Shown piece by piece: positions 18,202 through 27,952 of a stretch of DNA of 64,000 nucleotides. The DNA is taken from the NCBI GenBank assembly GCA_963821815.1, contig CAWGFG010000007.1, positions 36,099 to 100,098 of the forward strand. The letters are read 5' to 3'. Source of the stretch: JASGTU01 sp963821815 (GTDB lineage: Bacteria > Chloroflexota > Anaerolineae > Caldilineales > Caldilineaceae). Both the position numbers and the translations under genes were made by a program. Positions within the stretch are counted from its first letter, which is position 1. Each line of letters begins with the position of its first letter. Below the pieces are notes generated by a model, which saw nothing but the letters and a program-made list of their open reading frames with translations, ran no database searches and was not told the origin of the DNA.

Positions 18202-19134
18202 GTGAAGGTCATGGCAGAACAAACACTCTCGACCAACACAACCAACAAGTATAAACGCAGCCGCCTGACTATTCGCCAAAGCGAGGCGATTCTTGGCTTC
18301 GTTCTGGTTATCCCGGTCGTAGTGTGTCTTCTCACGCTGGTTTTCTATCCGTTCTTCTTCGCAATCTGGATCAGCTTCACAGACCGCACCGTCGGCACCA
18401 CGGGCAGCTTCGTCGGTCTAGCCAATTACGCCCGCCTGGCGCGCCAGTCCAGCTTTCAGGCGACAATTCGCAACACAATTGTCATTGTCGGCGCCGTACA
18501 GCTAGTTAAACTGTTCTTAGGAATTTCGATTGCCCTGCTGCTCAACCAGCAAATACGCTTCCGCCAGGGCTGGCGCGGTCTTATCCTGCTGCCCTGGGCT
18601 ATGCCCGCCTTCGTCGCCTACGTAACTTGGAAGCTACTCTATGCACCACAGGGAGGGGCGTTTAATTACATTCTAATCAACTCTGGGCTTGTCCATTCGC
18701 ACGTGGACTTTCTCGCTTCAAAGGAATACGCACGCGCAAGCGTCATCGTAGCGACGGCCTGGCGCGGCTTTCCATTCTGGGTCATCACTTTTCTGGCAGC
18801 CCTGCAAGCCGTACCGATGGAGATGTACGAAGCGGCGGCTATTGACGGCGCCGCGCCCTGGCAGCGCTTTCGCCATATCACCATACCCGGCATCCGCGAC
18901 GTGGTGCTGCTTGTCGTCTTGCTTTCAACTATCTGGACCACCAACAGCTTTGAAAATATATGGCTGCTGACCCAGGGCGGACCCTCTGACACAACGATGA
19001 CTTTCCCCGTTCTGGCTTACTTCGGTATGCAGAGCCTGCGTATTGGCGAAGCGGCTGCCGTATCCGTATCTATGATCCCGATCTTCGCCTTGCTGGCGCT
19101 GATTGTCGCCAGAATTCTTCAGGACGAGAGCTAA
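18202..19134 (+). CDS. Sugar ABC transporter permease (MalF/UgpA-like)
   Basis: 310 residues with six predicted membrane helices; the first is EAILGFVLVIPVVVCLLTLV. The coupling motif EAAAIDGAAPWQRFRHITIPG (EAA loop) is canonical. GTG at 18202 and ATG at 18211 are both possible starts and neither has a strong ribosome site. It forms the channel with the next gene's product, whose start lies two bases after this stop codon. Confidence 0.92.
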   Translation: MKVMAEQTLSTNTTNKYKRSRLTIRQSEAILGFVLVIPVVVCLLTLVFYPFFFAIWISFTDRTVGTTGSFVGLANYARLARQSSFQATIRNTIVIVGAVQLVKLFLGISIALLLNQQIRFRQGWRGLILLPWAMPAFVAYVTWKLLYAPQGGAFNYILINSGLVHSHVDFLASKEYARASVIVATAWRGFPFWVITFLAALQAVPMEMYEAAAIDGAAPWQRFRHITIPGIRDVVLLVVLLSTIWTTNSFENIWLLTQGGPSDTTMTFPVLAYFGMQSLRIGEAAAVSVSMIPIFALLALIVARILQDES

Positions 19135-19136
19135 AT

Positions 19137-19970
19137 ATGTTGGGTAAACTGGATTGGCGCAGAAGCATCATCTACTACACACTGCTTGTACTGATCGCCT
19201 TGGTGATCATCTTCCCCATCTACTATATGTTTCTCATTTCACTGAAGATGCCGAAAGACATCTATCGCTCACCTTCGCTTCTGCCCCTCAATGCTACCAT
19301 CGCAAATTACATCGACCTGTTCACCAGGCTTGAATTCTACAAAAATATCGGCAACAGCATCGTCATCGCCACATCCGCCACCCTCATTTCGGTAAGCATC
19401 AGCAGCCTGGCTGCGTACAGTTTGATTCGGTTGCGATATCCGGGCCGAAACTTGGTGGGCAAGCTGATCTTATTCTCCTACCTGACGCCCGCCGCTCTGC
19501 TGTTTATTCCGCTCTCCGTAATCATCAACCAATTGCAACTGGGCAACTCGCGCATCGGCCTCATTTTCGTCTACCTCACCTTTTCTGCGCCGTTGAGCAC
19601 GTGGCTGCTAATGGGCTTCTTTCGCAGCATTCCCGTTGATCTGGAAGAGCAGGCAATGGTAGACGGTTCTACCCGCATCTACGCCCTCTTCCGCATTGTG
19701 CTGCCACTGGCCGCGCCCGGGCTTATGGCCGTCGCTATCCTCACCTTCACCAACGCCTGGAACGAGCTACTATTAGGTCTGATCTTCATCACATCACCCT
19801 CTAAGCAGACCGTACCCGTTGCCATGAGCTATCTCATCACCGGAGATGTCTTTCGCTGGGGTCTGATTATGGCGGGCGCGGTCGCGGCCGCGATTCCGGT
19901 CATGATCCTCTACTTCTTGGGTCAGCGCTTCGTGGTGCAGGGTTTGGCTGCCGGCGGCGTGAAAGGATAG
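19137..19970 (+). CDS. Sugar ABC transporter permease (MalG/UgpE-like)
   Basis: 277 residues with six predicted membrane helices and the EAA loop EEQAMVDGSTRIYALFRIVL. The C-terminal AAGGVKG is the usual end of MalG-type permeases. It is the partner of the upstream permease in family 1 sugar uptake. Confidence 0.92.
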   Translation: MLGKLDWRRSIIYYTLLVLIALVIIFPIYYMFLISLKMPKDIYRSPSLLPLNATIANYIDLFTRLEFYKNIGNSIVIATSATLISVSISSLAAYSLIRLRYPGRNLVGKLILFSYLTPAALLFIPLSVIINQLQLGNSRIGLIFVYLTFSAPLSTWLLMGFFRSIPVDLEEQAMVDGSTRIYALFRIVLPLAAPGLMAVAILTFTNAWNELLLGLIFITSPSKQTVPVAMSYLITGDVFRWGLIMAGAVAAAIPVMILYFLGQRFVVQGLAAGGVKG

Positions 19971-20228
19971 TCTGCACAGGGTATCTGCGGCTGCGGATGG
20001 GACATGCGAGCTGCACCTCCTCGACTCGCTTGAGAAGACGGGATGCCCAGTCCATTACACCCACCGTGCGTGAACAAAGAAGAGGTCGTAGTCCGACTGA
20101 TGCGCCATGAGCAGAGCAAGACGATTGCGTGTGCACCCCGTTTTTAGATCTCAACTGTGTAGCTACGGTATAAGAAATCACTTTCAACTCACAGCGAATA
20201 CCGCCAAACCAACTAAAGGGAAAAAGGA

Positions 20229-21218
20229 ATGCGATACACAAAGTTAGGCAATTCCGATATCGATGTGTCAGTGGTTGCGTTGGGATGTTGGCCATTTGCC
20301 GGCGGCAGCGTATGGGGATATCAGGATGACAATGAGTCCATCGCCACTGCGCACGCCGCCCTGGATGCGGGGATCAATTTCTTTGACACGGCGGAGGGCT
20401 ATGAGAACGGCCAGTCAGAGCGTGTACTCGGAAGGGCGCTGGTAGACCGGCGTGAGAGGGCCGTTGTTGCCAGCAAAGTCAGCCCGAATCATCTGACGGC
20501 AGAAGGCGTGGTGCAAGCGTGCGAGGAGAGTCTGCGTAATTTGCAGACCGACTATATCGACCTCTATCAAATCCACTGGCCGAACCATGATCTCCCCTTG
20601 GCGGAGGCGGTTGATGCCCTTGAGAAGCTCAAGCAACAGGGGAAAATTCGTGCCATCGGTGTGAGCAATTTCGGCGTGCGCGACTTAACGGAGATGCTTT
20701 CACTGGGGGAGTGCGTGACAAATCAGATGCCCTACAATCTGCTCTGGCGCGGGATCGAGGATGAGGTGTTGCCGCTCTGCCGCGAGAACAACGTCGGCAT
20801 TCTTTGTTACAGCACCTTGGCGCAAGGACTGTTGACGGGGCGTTATGCCAGCGCGGATGAGGTGCCGGATGGGCTTTCGCGTACACGTCTCTTTTCGAGC
20901 CAGCGCCCCATGTCCAGCCATACCGACCCTGGTTGCGAAGCTGAAGTCTATGCATCACTAGAGAAGATTCGCCGTATTGCAGATGAGGCAGGCCCCTCCA
21001 TGGCTGCCATGTCGATTGCGTGGGTGCGCCAGCAGGAAGGTGTGACATCCATGCTTGTTGGCGCGCGTAACCCCGATGAACTGGCGCAAAATATAGCCGA
21101 CCAGGACTTGGTGTTATCCGAAGAACAGCTTTCGGAACTGGCGGCTGCCACCGAGTCTGTCAAAGAGTGTCTCGATGGAAACCTGGACATGTGGATGACG
21201 CCTTCTCGCCTGCGCTAG
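20229..21218 (+). CDS. Aldo/keto reductase
   Basis: 329 residues of the aldo/keto reductase TIM barrel. The catalytic tetrad is visible: Asp in NFFDTAEGYENG, Tyr in the same segment, Lys in VVASKVS and His in YQIHWPNHD. It would reduce an aldehyde or ketose with NADPH. It lies 258 bases after the sugar permeases and before the fucosidase cluster on the other strand. A role in sugar conversion, for example on lactaldehyde from fucose breakdown, is plausible but only inferred. Confidence 0.88.
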   Translation: MRYTKLGNSDIDVSVVALGCWPFAGGSVWGYQDDNESIATAHAALDAGINFFDTAEGYENGQSERVLGRALVDRRERAVVASKVSPNHLTAEGVVQACEESLRNLQTDYIDLYQIHWPNHDLPLAEAVDALEKLKQQGKIRAIGVSNFGVRDLTEMLSLGECVTNQMPYNLLWRGIEDEVLPLCRENNVGILCYSTLAQGLLTGRYASADEVPDGLSRTRLFSSQRPMSSHTDPGCEAEVYASLEKIRRIADEAGPSMAAMSIAWVRQQEGVTSMLVGARNPDELAQNIADQDLVLSEEQLSELAAATESVKECLDGNLDMWMTPSRLR

Positions 21219-21359
21219 CGGCTCGCTTCCTAGCCGTAAGCGTGCAACAACATACGACTGAACGGAAACAAGAAGGGCATTTCTTGGCACTCCTTCTATC
21301 CATGGGGCGTAAACCCACTGCACGACACCATCAGATGAGAACCGGACGGTCAAAATCGT

Positions 21360-22811
21360 CTAGAAAGGCGGCTTGCGCACGATCTTCAACGTATAGGCAT
21401 TGTCGCAGGGGCGCTTATCCGGCAGCCCAATAGTTAGCCCTTCGTGTGTCAATGACCACTGCAGCGGTTCATCCACGCCTAGCATCCATACGGACTCGAT
21501 CTCGCTGGGATAGAGGGACTTTAGTGTCGCAACTGTGACTTCCTTGCCTGGCCATCCCAAACAGATGGCATACAGGGAGTCGTCTTTGACTGTGAAGCGA
21601 ATATCCTCCGGCGTATACGCCACTTCCGCATCTTCCATGAAGCTGCCGCCCTTTGCCATCTGGGTGGGTCCCTCACCGTATGTCATCCACGCTGCAGTAC
21701 CGTAGATGGCCTCTCCGTTCACCGCGAGCCACTTGCCGATCCCAGCCAGGAGATCCTGCGCGGGTTCCGGGATCTCCCCATCCGGCTTGGGTCCCACGTT
21801 GAGCAGCATGTATCCGTTTTTACTCACGTTGTCGACCAGATAGTGAACAAGTGTTTTCAAGGGCTTGTATCCGGTCTGCTTAAGGTAACCCCATCCTTGG
21901 CCGTCGTCCACCGTCGTATCGGTGATCCAGTCGTGGTAGGTCAATGTATCGAAGCGTCCCAATTCCAGATCGACTACGCCTGCGCCCGGCGCTAGATCGT
22001 GGCCCTTGTAGCTGATGACGACCTCGTTGCCCCATTCTTCGGATCGATTGTAGTAATAGGCCGCCATCTGGCGTTTGTAGTGCTCCTGCACGAACCTCAG
22101 AGCGAAGTCCCACCACATCAGGTCAGGGCGGTAGTTGTCAATCACTTCGATTGTCTTGCCCAGCCAAGCGTCGAGAAACTTCTGACTCGGCTGATCCATG
22201 GCCATCCAATAGTCGTTACGAGGAGTCGTATCTGGTGGATTGTCTGCCCATTCCATGTTGTGTGGTTCCCCATAAAGGCCGGCGTAATCGGGATTGGACG
22301 TATCGAAATCGGTACGCCAGTGGGGATAGAACCACCAGTTCTCCGCGTGGTGCATGGCCACCATGAACTTCATATCTTGACGGCGAATGGCTCTGGCCAA
22401 TTCGCCGACCACATCACGCTTCGGTCCCATGTTAGCTGCATTCCAGCTTGAATAGCTCGTCGGCCACATAGCAAAGCCGTCGTGATGTTCGGCGACCGGA
22501 CCGGCGAATCGAGCACCGGCGCCTTTGAACATTTCCGCCCACTCGTCCGCGTCAAACTTGGCCCCTGTGAACTCAGGGATGAAATCCTTGTAGCCGAACT
22601 TGCCCGGATGCCCGTAGGTCTGCACATGATACGCATGCTGAGGCGTTCCCTCGATATACATGTTGTAGGGGTACCATGTGGCATTCGGCCCCCTAGCCGG
22701 CACACTGTAGATTCCCCAGTGCGTGTAGATGCCAAATTTCGCCTCCTGAAACCACCGAGGCGTTGGGTGGTACTTCAGTGAATTCCACGCAGGTTGAAAA
22801 GTCATCGCCAT
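21360..22811 (-). CDS. Alpha-L-fucosidase, GH29
   Basis: About 483 residues from ATG 22811, preceded by GAAAGG; longer starts at 22859 and 23027 add sequence unlike the family. The GH29 pattern is clear: WFQEAKFGIYTHWGIYSVPA at the N-terminus, AEHHDGFAMWPT, the nucleophile Asp in DLMWWDFA, and LLNVGPKPDGEIPEPAQDLL with NGEAIYGTAAW near the end. No signal peptide, so it is probably intracellular and acts on imported fucosylated fragments. Its substrate would fit the two glycan-type ABC importers nearby. Confidence 0.9.
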   Translation of the reverse strand: MAMTFQPAWNSLKYHPTPRWFQEAKFGIYTHWGIYSVPARGPNATWYPYNMYIEGTPQHAYHVQTYGHPGKFGYKDFIPEFTGAKFDADEWAEMFKGAGARFAGPVAEHHDGFAMWPTSYSSWNAANMGPKRDVVGELARAIRRQDMKFMVAMHHAENWWFYPHWRTDFDTSNPDYAGLYGEPHNMEWADNPPDTTPRNDYWMAMDQPSQKFLDAWLGKTIEVIDNYRPDLMWWDFALRFVQEHYKRQMAAYYYNRSEEWGNEVVISYKGHDLAPGAGVVDLELGRFDTLTYHDWITDTTVDDGQGWGYLKQTGYKPLKTLVHYLVDNVSKNGYMLLNVGPKPDGEIPEPAQDLLAGIGKWLAVNGEAIYGTAAWMTYGEGPTQMAKGGSFMEDAEVAYTPEDIRFTVKDDSLYAICLGWPGKEVTVATLKSLYPSEIESVWMLGVDEPLQWSLTHEGLTIGLPDKRPCDNAYTLKIVRKPPF

Positions 22812-23077
22812 TTGCCTTTCGCCGTCTTGTCCCGAAGCGTTGAATGTGTCAGCTTTCATTGTATTCACTCTATGAGTTATTGCAGCCCCCGAAATAATAC
22901 ATTGTAAATTCTGTAATAGAGTAGAGGGCGTTGAAAAACCCCAGCTGCACGGATTGATAGCCGAACATTCTCCCCCTGCAGTTGCAACTGGAGTTTGCCT
23001 ATTGGGTGTTATATGCAAACAAGTCATCCATCGCCTTGTAACTGGTAAAGTGTTGACACAACAGCCCTCACCCTCTC

Positions 23078-23881
23078 CTACGCTGCCAGCACCTCCTGCG
23101 CGAAGGCCAAATCCTCTTGGATCAGCCGGTCGACTGCAGTCTCATCGCTGTACTCGGCAGTCAGGCAGATCGGCCCCGTATAGTTGATTTGGCGTAACTT
23201 GGACGCCACGCGTGACCAGTTGGCCCGTCCTTGACGGCCCGACGTCCAATAGATCTTCCACTCGGCGATGACGGCTTCAGGGCCAGATGCACGACGCCAA
23301 AACGCGTTCTTCAGATTAACGATGAGTAGACGGTCAGCGAGCACGTCGAGCGCCAGCTCCGGAGCCATACCCTCCAGTGCGTTGTGGGCTGCGTCCCAGA
23401 TTGCGCCAAAGTAGCGTGCGTCGTAGTCCTGTAGGAGGTGGTGCAGCCCAAACTCGTGCACGCCCACAAAGCCACCCGCATGGTTCTGCACGCCAATGCG
23501 CACATTGTACTGTTCGCAGAGATGCGCCGCTGAGTCGAGTTGCTGGCGCGCCGCCGCCTCTGCTTCCCAGTAGTTGGTGTCCCGGCAGTGAAACATGACC
23601 CGATTCAGGGTTACCCCGGCCGCGGCGCAGGCAGCGTACAGGCGTTCGTCGTCTAGGGGCATATCCACGGTCACATTGAGAATCTTCACGTCCTGCGCTC
23701 CGAGGATTTCTACGGCCTTGGGCAGATCCTGCTCAATGGTCTCCGGTTGGCAAGCGAACCCTGGACGAACAGGGAGTTCGATCCATTGGAACCCCAGTTG
23801 ATGCACGTGCTCGGCCAGTTCGTAAAGCGTGAGCGACTTCCAAGGTTTGACAAAGACGGCCAAGGGATTAATGGTAGCCAT
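23078..23881 (-). CDS. Sugar phosphate isomerase/epimerase-like TIM barrel protein
   Basis: 267 residues of the xylose-isomerase-like (AP endonuclease 2) fold. Metal- and substrate-binding segments are visible: ELAEHVHQLGFQWIELPVRP, VGVHEFGLHHLLQDYD, GAIWDAAHNALEG and LTAEYSDE near the end. Members act as sugar or inosose isomerases, epimerases or dehydratases; the exact substrate cannot be read from the sequence. It is encoded between the fucosidase and the enolase-superfamily gene, suggesting a step in the same route. Confidence 0.8.
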   Translation of the reverse strand: MATINPLAVFVKPWKSLTLYELAEHVHQLGFQWIELPVRPGFACQPETIEQDLPKAVEILGAQDVKILNVTVDMPLDDERLYAACAAAGVTLNRVMFHCRDTNYWEAEAAARQQLDSAAHLCEQYNVRIGVQNHAGGFVGVHEFGLHHLLQDYDARYFGAIWDAAHNALEGMAPELALDVLADRLLIVNLKNAFWRRASGPEAVIAEWKIYWTSGRQGRANWSRVASKLRQINYTGPICLTAEYSDETAVDRLIQEDLAFAQEVLAA

Positions 23882-23942
23882 AAGGGTTCCTCGCTTCTAT
23901 GGTTGGATCTGTTTGAGGATATAGCTTTGTGTGCACGCCGCC

Positions 23943-25359
23943 TTAGCCTGGCCCCATATCGTCGGCTTCCAACGCAGCGCGGAAACCGGGCATCCGGTCT
24001 ACCTGCATGCCCAGGCCCGGCCCGCGTAACGTAACGGTGGAGGCGACGCCGTTGCGGACGCGGTAGAGGTCAGAGTGGACGGACGCCGCTAGGTCATTGG
24101 CGGCGGGAAAAAATTGGCGCGAGTTGGCCTCGACGCCCAGGATGGTGTGGGTGCGCGCGGCCAGCCCCACCGACTCCAGCAGCGCCAGCGACGGATTGGT
24201 CAGGTCCTGAACGGCATAGGGGATCTGGGCTAGTTCCGCCATAGGCGACAAAGAGCAGATCGGAACTCAGGCACTTGCAGCTCTTGAGGGCAATACCTGA
24301 CCACCCCAACTCGCGTGCCAAGCCGAAGTCCTCGATACTGCTCAGGCTCTCGTCGATGAGAACCGGCTTGAGTTGTGCGATGGGACGCATATCCCAGCGT
24401 CTTGCGGTCAGATCGCGCTCAGTGGGCTGCTCGATATAGAGTACCTCGTCGTATACCTGGGGTGTCTGCTCGCGCAGCTTGCTCAGATACTCAACAATAT
24501 AGTCGGGCGTTTCACACTGTTCGTTGGTGTCTGCGGTCAGATAGGGTCGCGCCGGCAGATCGGGACGGGCGGCGGCACGAATGTCATGGTAGATGCGCGA
24601 TACCTCCTGCGTGCGCGCCAGGTCCCAATCCAGGTTGCGGCCCTGCAGCTTGACTTTGAGACAGTAGACGCCGTCGCGCACGATCCAGTCGTCCAAAGAA
24701 TTGGGAATACCGTCTTGGGGAAAGGCGTCCGTCACTTCGTCCCGGTGCAGCAGGTCTAGCCCGCCCACCAGGTGAAATACTGGAACCTGAGGTAGATAGT
24801 CCTGGCGCAAGAACTGTGACGGGTAGACGCCGTGGTAGTCTGGGCCCAAATAGTGCGACAGGTCAAACCTCATGTGCTCCGGGCCGTAGCCACAATAGGA
24901 GTCGATGCCATTGACTTTGCCGAAGGCGTCATGGAGGGCATGGTCAATCGGGCTGGCGGCGATGAGCGCGCCCAGGAAGGGCATCTCCTCGCCAGGCGTA
25001 TGCTGCGCGCACAGCACTTGGTTGAGACGGCGCAACTCAGCCTCGGTCTCCATGAATCCTTCGAGAGGGTGGGTATAGTTCGGAAGAGCGGCGACAGTCT
25101 GGGCGTAAGCGTCCATTAGTTCGCGCATGACCCGGTTTTTGGCCTGATGGGGGGCGCGTGAAACCGGCCAGGCCCACAGGTCCATAAGAAACATGGCGCC
25201 CCATCCTTCGGCGCGCACGCCGGCGTGGTTCTCCACGACCACGCGCACAAATCCGATGGGAATCTCCTCGACCACCACTGCGCCGAATTTGAGCGGCGTT
25301 CGGCAGCGGACGGGCGTCTTATAGGTTTGGATTTCAAGGACCTTGATATCACTGTTCAT
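23943..25359 (-). pseudogene. Enolase-superfamily sugar-acid dehydratase, broken by a single-base frameshift
   Basis: The frame from ATG 25359 carries the mandelate-racemase/muconate-cycloisomerase pattern: Lys pair in KVKLQGRN, metal ligands in TADTNEQ, YIEQPT and LIDESLSS, then ALKSCKCLSSDLLFVA. Right after that, near 24240, the sequence slips. The family sequence continues as MAELAQIPYAVQDLTNPSLA in another frame to the stop at 23943. Removing one T restores about 470 residues. It may be a true inactivating mutation or an assembly error. The type of sugar acid cannot be told. The next gene upstream, a 2-hydroxyacid dehydrogenase, lies 14 bases away. Confidence 0.8.
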
Positions 25360-25373
25360 GCGGCATCTCCAGC

Positions 25374-26378
25374 TTAGGCCATTATACGAAGGCGTTCGGG
25401 CGAAATGGCCAGGGCCAGTGGTTCACCGGCAAAGAAGCGGCGCATGTCTTCAGCCACACCTTCGACCAGACGTAGGCGGGATTCGGTAGTATAGGCCGAA
25501 ATATGAGGAGTGAGGAACACATTGGGCAAATCACGGATGGGGTGATCAGGCGGCAGCGGTTCGTCGTCGAAGACGTCGATGGCGGCGCGGATGCGACCGG
25601 TCTCCAGTTCAGCGATGAGCGCGTCCTGGTCCAGCACCCACGTGCGGGCCGTGTTGACAAAGAGGGCCCCATCCTGCAGGGCGTTAAAATGAGCCGCGCC
25701 GATCATGCACTTGGTTTCCGGTGTAGTGGGCGCATGGACTGAGACAATATCGCATTCGGCGAAGATTTCCTCGAGCGGAGCTTTACGCACACCCATCTGC
25801 TCAGCCTCCGCGTCATCCAGATAGGGGTCATAGACACGTACATCACAGCGGAAGGGCTTAAGCAGGGCGATAACACGGCGGCCAACCATGCTGGCCGAGA
25901 CGATGCCGACCTTCCTAAAGTAGACTTCATGTCCGTAGTCTTCCTGTGGTCCTTTCCAGCCACGTTCGACCTTCATGATCTTTTCATAGCGGAATAGATT
26001 GCGCTGCATACTCAACATGGCCCACAGGGTATATTCAGCTACGGAGTCGGCAATTAATGCGGCGCTGCTGACGACCACGATCCCGCGCTCCCAACCTTCG
26101 GGCGGCAAAAGCCGCTTGACGCTACCTGCGGCATGACCGACGATGCGCAGACTATCAGCTACGGTTAACAGTTCAGGTGTAAAAACTGGCGTGCCCCACG
26201 ATGTGACCACGGCTTCGGCGCCGGGCAACTGGGCGGCCAGCTCCGCAGGTGTCCAGTCGCGGTCCGTCTCGTTCCAGACGACCGTACCCAGGCTGGACAG
26301 GATGGTTTTGGCCCGCTCCGACAGGATGTCCACGGCAAGACTGCGCCGGGGTAGAAAGATAATTTTTCGCTCAGACAT
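25374..26378 (-). CDS. D-isomer-specific 2-hydroxyacid dehydrogenase
   Basis: 334 residues from ATG 26378, preceded by AAGGAA; the longer frame to 26633 is rejected. Catalytic residues are in place: Arg in NTARTWVLD, Glu in DVFDDEPLPPDHP and His in LTPHISAYT. The nucleotide-binding loop is VGIVSASMVGRRV, where one Gly of the usual GxGxxG is replaced by Ala/Ser, as in a subset of this family. It would reduce or oxidise a 2-keto/2-hydroxy acid with NAD, fitting a sugar-acid route with the neighbouring dehydratase gene. First gene of the leftward fucosidase block. Confidence 0.88.
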   Translation of the reverse strand: MSERKIIFLPRRSLAVDILSERAKTILSSLGTVVWNETDRDWTPAELAAQLPGAEAVVTSWGTPVFTPELLTVADSLRIVGHAAGSVKRLLPPEGWERGIVVVSSAALIADSVAEYTLWAMLSMQRNLFRYEKIMKVERGWKGPQEDYGHEVYFRKVGIVSASMVGRRVIALLKPFRCDVRVYDPYLDDAEAEQMGVRKAPLEEIFAECDIVSVHAPTTPETKCMIGAAHFNALQDGALFVNTARTWVLDQDALIAELETGRIRAAIDVFDDEPLPPDHPIRDLPNVFLTPHISAYTTESRLRLVEGVAEDMRRFFAGEPLALAISPERLRIMA

Positions 26379-27010
26379 GATAAGTTCCTTCGCTAGATAG
26401 AAACAGATGAATGTGGGCGTGGGGCGTGTGCGGCTAGCCCTTGACGTTGGCGAGCAACTGGATAGACTCCCTATCATGGCTACTCGCCATAGTACCATGT
26501 CCAGCCCTCTGCGCGAACTAAATCGGTGCGAAGGCGTGCGACTGGGGCGGCCAAAAAGGGAGTCCAGATATGCATAGAGCGCTTGATTCCTAACTGCCAA
26601 TGGGAATCTGGTAACCGCAATGCCACTTGTCAATGGCTTACAATGTAAAGAGGCCAGTGAGGGACGTTACTCGCAGCATAGGGGCAACCGCTTCTGTTCC
26701 CGCCAACGGGCCTGGATTTATGTTATTTTTCCGACCCTGCTGCAACAAAAGTTGCAGCAGGGTTTTCCGGCTTCGAACCCAGCCTGCAACAGCCGTCGTG
26801 CGGCCGAATTTGTGGCTCTTTGACGTACGCAATGGCGGCGAATCAGGCGAAAAAACAGGCGCGTATCAGGCGCGTACTGTGCATGATTTAGGCGCGATTG
26901 ACCGCCCAAGAATGGGGTAAAAGATGGGAAAAACGGGCGCGAATTGTGCGCTATTGGCGTGGTAACAGGCGTATTTTGCGAAGGCCGCAAACCCAGTGGA
27001 AGGGGGTTGA
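26379..27010. other. Intergenic region with hairpin and GGCGCG-rich stretch
   Basis: 632 bases. The first part must hold the promoter of the leftward dehydrogenase block. At 26734-26766 there is a perfect hairpin. From 26836 to 26980 the plus strand repeats CAGGCG or GGCGCG at least six times; in one frame from ATG 26832 it encodes a very basic Arg/Trp-rich peptide (EWGKRWEKRARIVRYWRGNR) interrupted by TAG at 26889. This is probably the decayed edge of the prophage fragment that follows. Confidence 0.45.
26734..26766 (+). terminator. Rho-independent-like hairpin
   Basis: Perfect 13-bp stem ACCCTGCTGCAAC/GTTGCAGCAGGGT with an AAAA loop and a short TTTT after it on the plus strand. No rightward gene ends nearby, so it may insulate the prophage fragment or mark an attachment region. 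Confidence 0.5.
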
Positions 27011-27454
27011 ATGGCGGGGTCAAAGCGAGCTAATCAGGAGCCCGTACACCTGTGTGAGGTGTGCGGGCAGCCGGCGCAACTCTACGTAACCCCATCATAT
27101 CAGACGCTCGAAAGGGCGACGGGCGCGATTTTTTCTGAGGAGGACCTCAGCGCCGGCCACTGGTTCTGCGAGGAGCATGCCGACGACTACTGCCGGGTGC
27201 GCCTGCCGCATGTGGACGCCTACGATACCCTGGTCGTGCCGCGCTGGCAGATCACGGAAAGATTTGGTGACGGCATCGAACTGTTGGACGTCATCGACGA
27301 GGGCGTGCGCCTGGACATGACAGGAGTAGGGGAGGGCGAAGGCATGCACGTGGCCTTCTACGGCCGGGAAGAGGACGGCGAACAGACCGTCACCCATCTG
27401 GTCGTCACCCTGCCGATCGCTGACGGAAAGATGCCCGCGATTCTGGAGCCATAA
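27011..27454 (+). CDS. Small zinc-finger-like protein, probably phage-derived
   Basis: 147 residues. The N-terminus holds CEVCGQPA and, about 35 residues later, WFCEEHADDYC, giving a likely CxxC...CxxH zinc site. The rest is acidic with no known motif; a similar Cys pattern is common in small phage-encoded proteins. It is encoded six bases before a terminase-small-subunit-like gene. Function unknown. Confidence 0.5.
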   Translation: MAGSKRANQEPVHLCEVCGQPAQLYVTPSYQTLERATGAIFSEEDLSAGHWFCEEHADDYCRVRLPHVDAYDTLVVPRWQITERFGDGIELLDVIDEGVRLDMTGVGEGEGMHVAFYGREEDGEQTVTHLVVTLPIADGKMPAILEP

Positions 27455-27460
27455 GGAGCA

Positions 27461-27952
27461 ATGATGACAGAGAATAATACAGCGTGGGACGAGGTGCTGG
27501 ACAATGACGAGATGGTGGAGAACGACCATTCGCTGGCCATTCTGCCGCCGGCCGACGAATCGATCCCCAAGCCGTGGGAGATGCAGCCGTGGGATACCGT
27601 CTACTCCTTCCAGCGCTTTAACGACTACTATCTGCTGCAGGACCCGCCCCACACGCTGATCGCCGCCTACCGGCTGTATCGGTTAAAAACAGGCTTGAAC
27701 CAGGCGTACCTAAAGCGCCTAAGGTCCCTCTCTTCGGCTTGGGCGCGCTGGGCCTATGCGCGCAATGGCAACAATGAACCCATCGACGGCGCGTTGACGT
27801 GGGAGCAGCGGGCTAATGCCTTTGACAGGCACCGGATGCAACGATATTTGCGAGAGCTGGAACAGACGTGGGGCGCGCGCCGGCAGGAGTTGCGCGAGGC
27901 GGAATGGAAGATCGGAACTGCGGCGGCAAGTCTCAGTTTAGGCACAGCGTGA
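27461..27952 (+). CDS. Terminase small subunit-like phage protein, possibly C-truncated
   Basis: 163 residues, start after AAGGAG (a second ATG at 27464 is possible). The layout PKPWEMQPWDTVYSFQRFND, then a Tyr-rich helix, LNQAYLKRLRSLSSAWARWA and LTWEQRANAFDRHRMQRYL resembles the DNA-binding small terminase subunits that begin with a PWERQPGES-type motif. The end (GTAAASLSLGTA) is not family-like, and the stop overlaps the next start by one base, so the true C-terminus may have been replaced. No large terminase follows, so this is a prophage scrap. Confidence 0.5.
   Translation: MMTENNTAWDEVLDNDEMVENDHSLAILPPADESIPKPWEMQPWDTVYSFQRFNDYYLLQDPPHTLIAAYRLYRLKTGLNQAYLKRLRSLSSAWARWAYARNGNNEPIDGALTWEQRANAFDRHRMQRYLRELEQTWGARRQELREAEWKIGTAAASLSLGTA

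Noticed and set aside
23943..25359. Calling the enolase-superfamily gene L-fuconate dehydratase
   Set aside because: Only general superfamily residues are visible; nothing specific for fuconate could be read, and the nearby fucosidase alone is not proof.
26832..27089. Arg/Trp-rich peptide gene
   Set aside because: Interrupted by TAG at 26889 and overlapping the next gene in another frame; more likely decayed phage sequence than a functional peptide.
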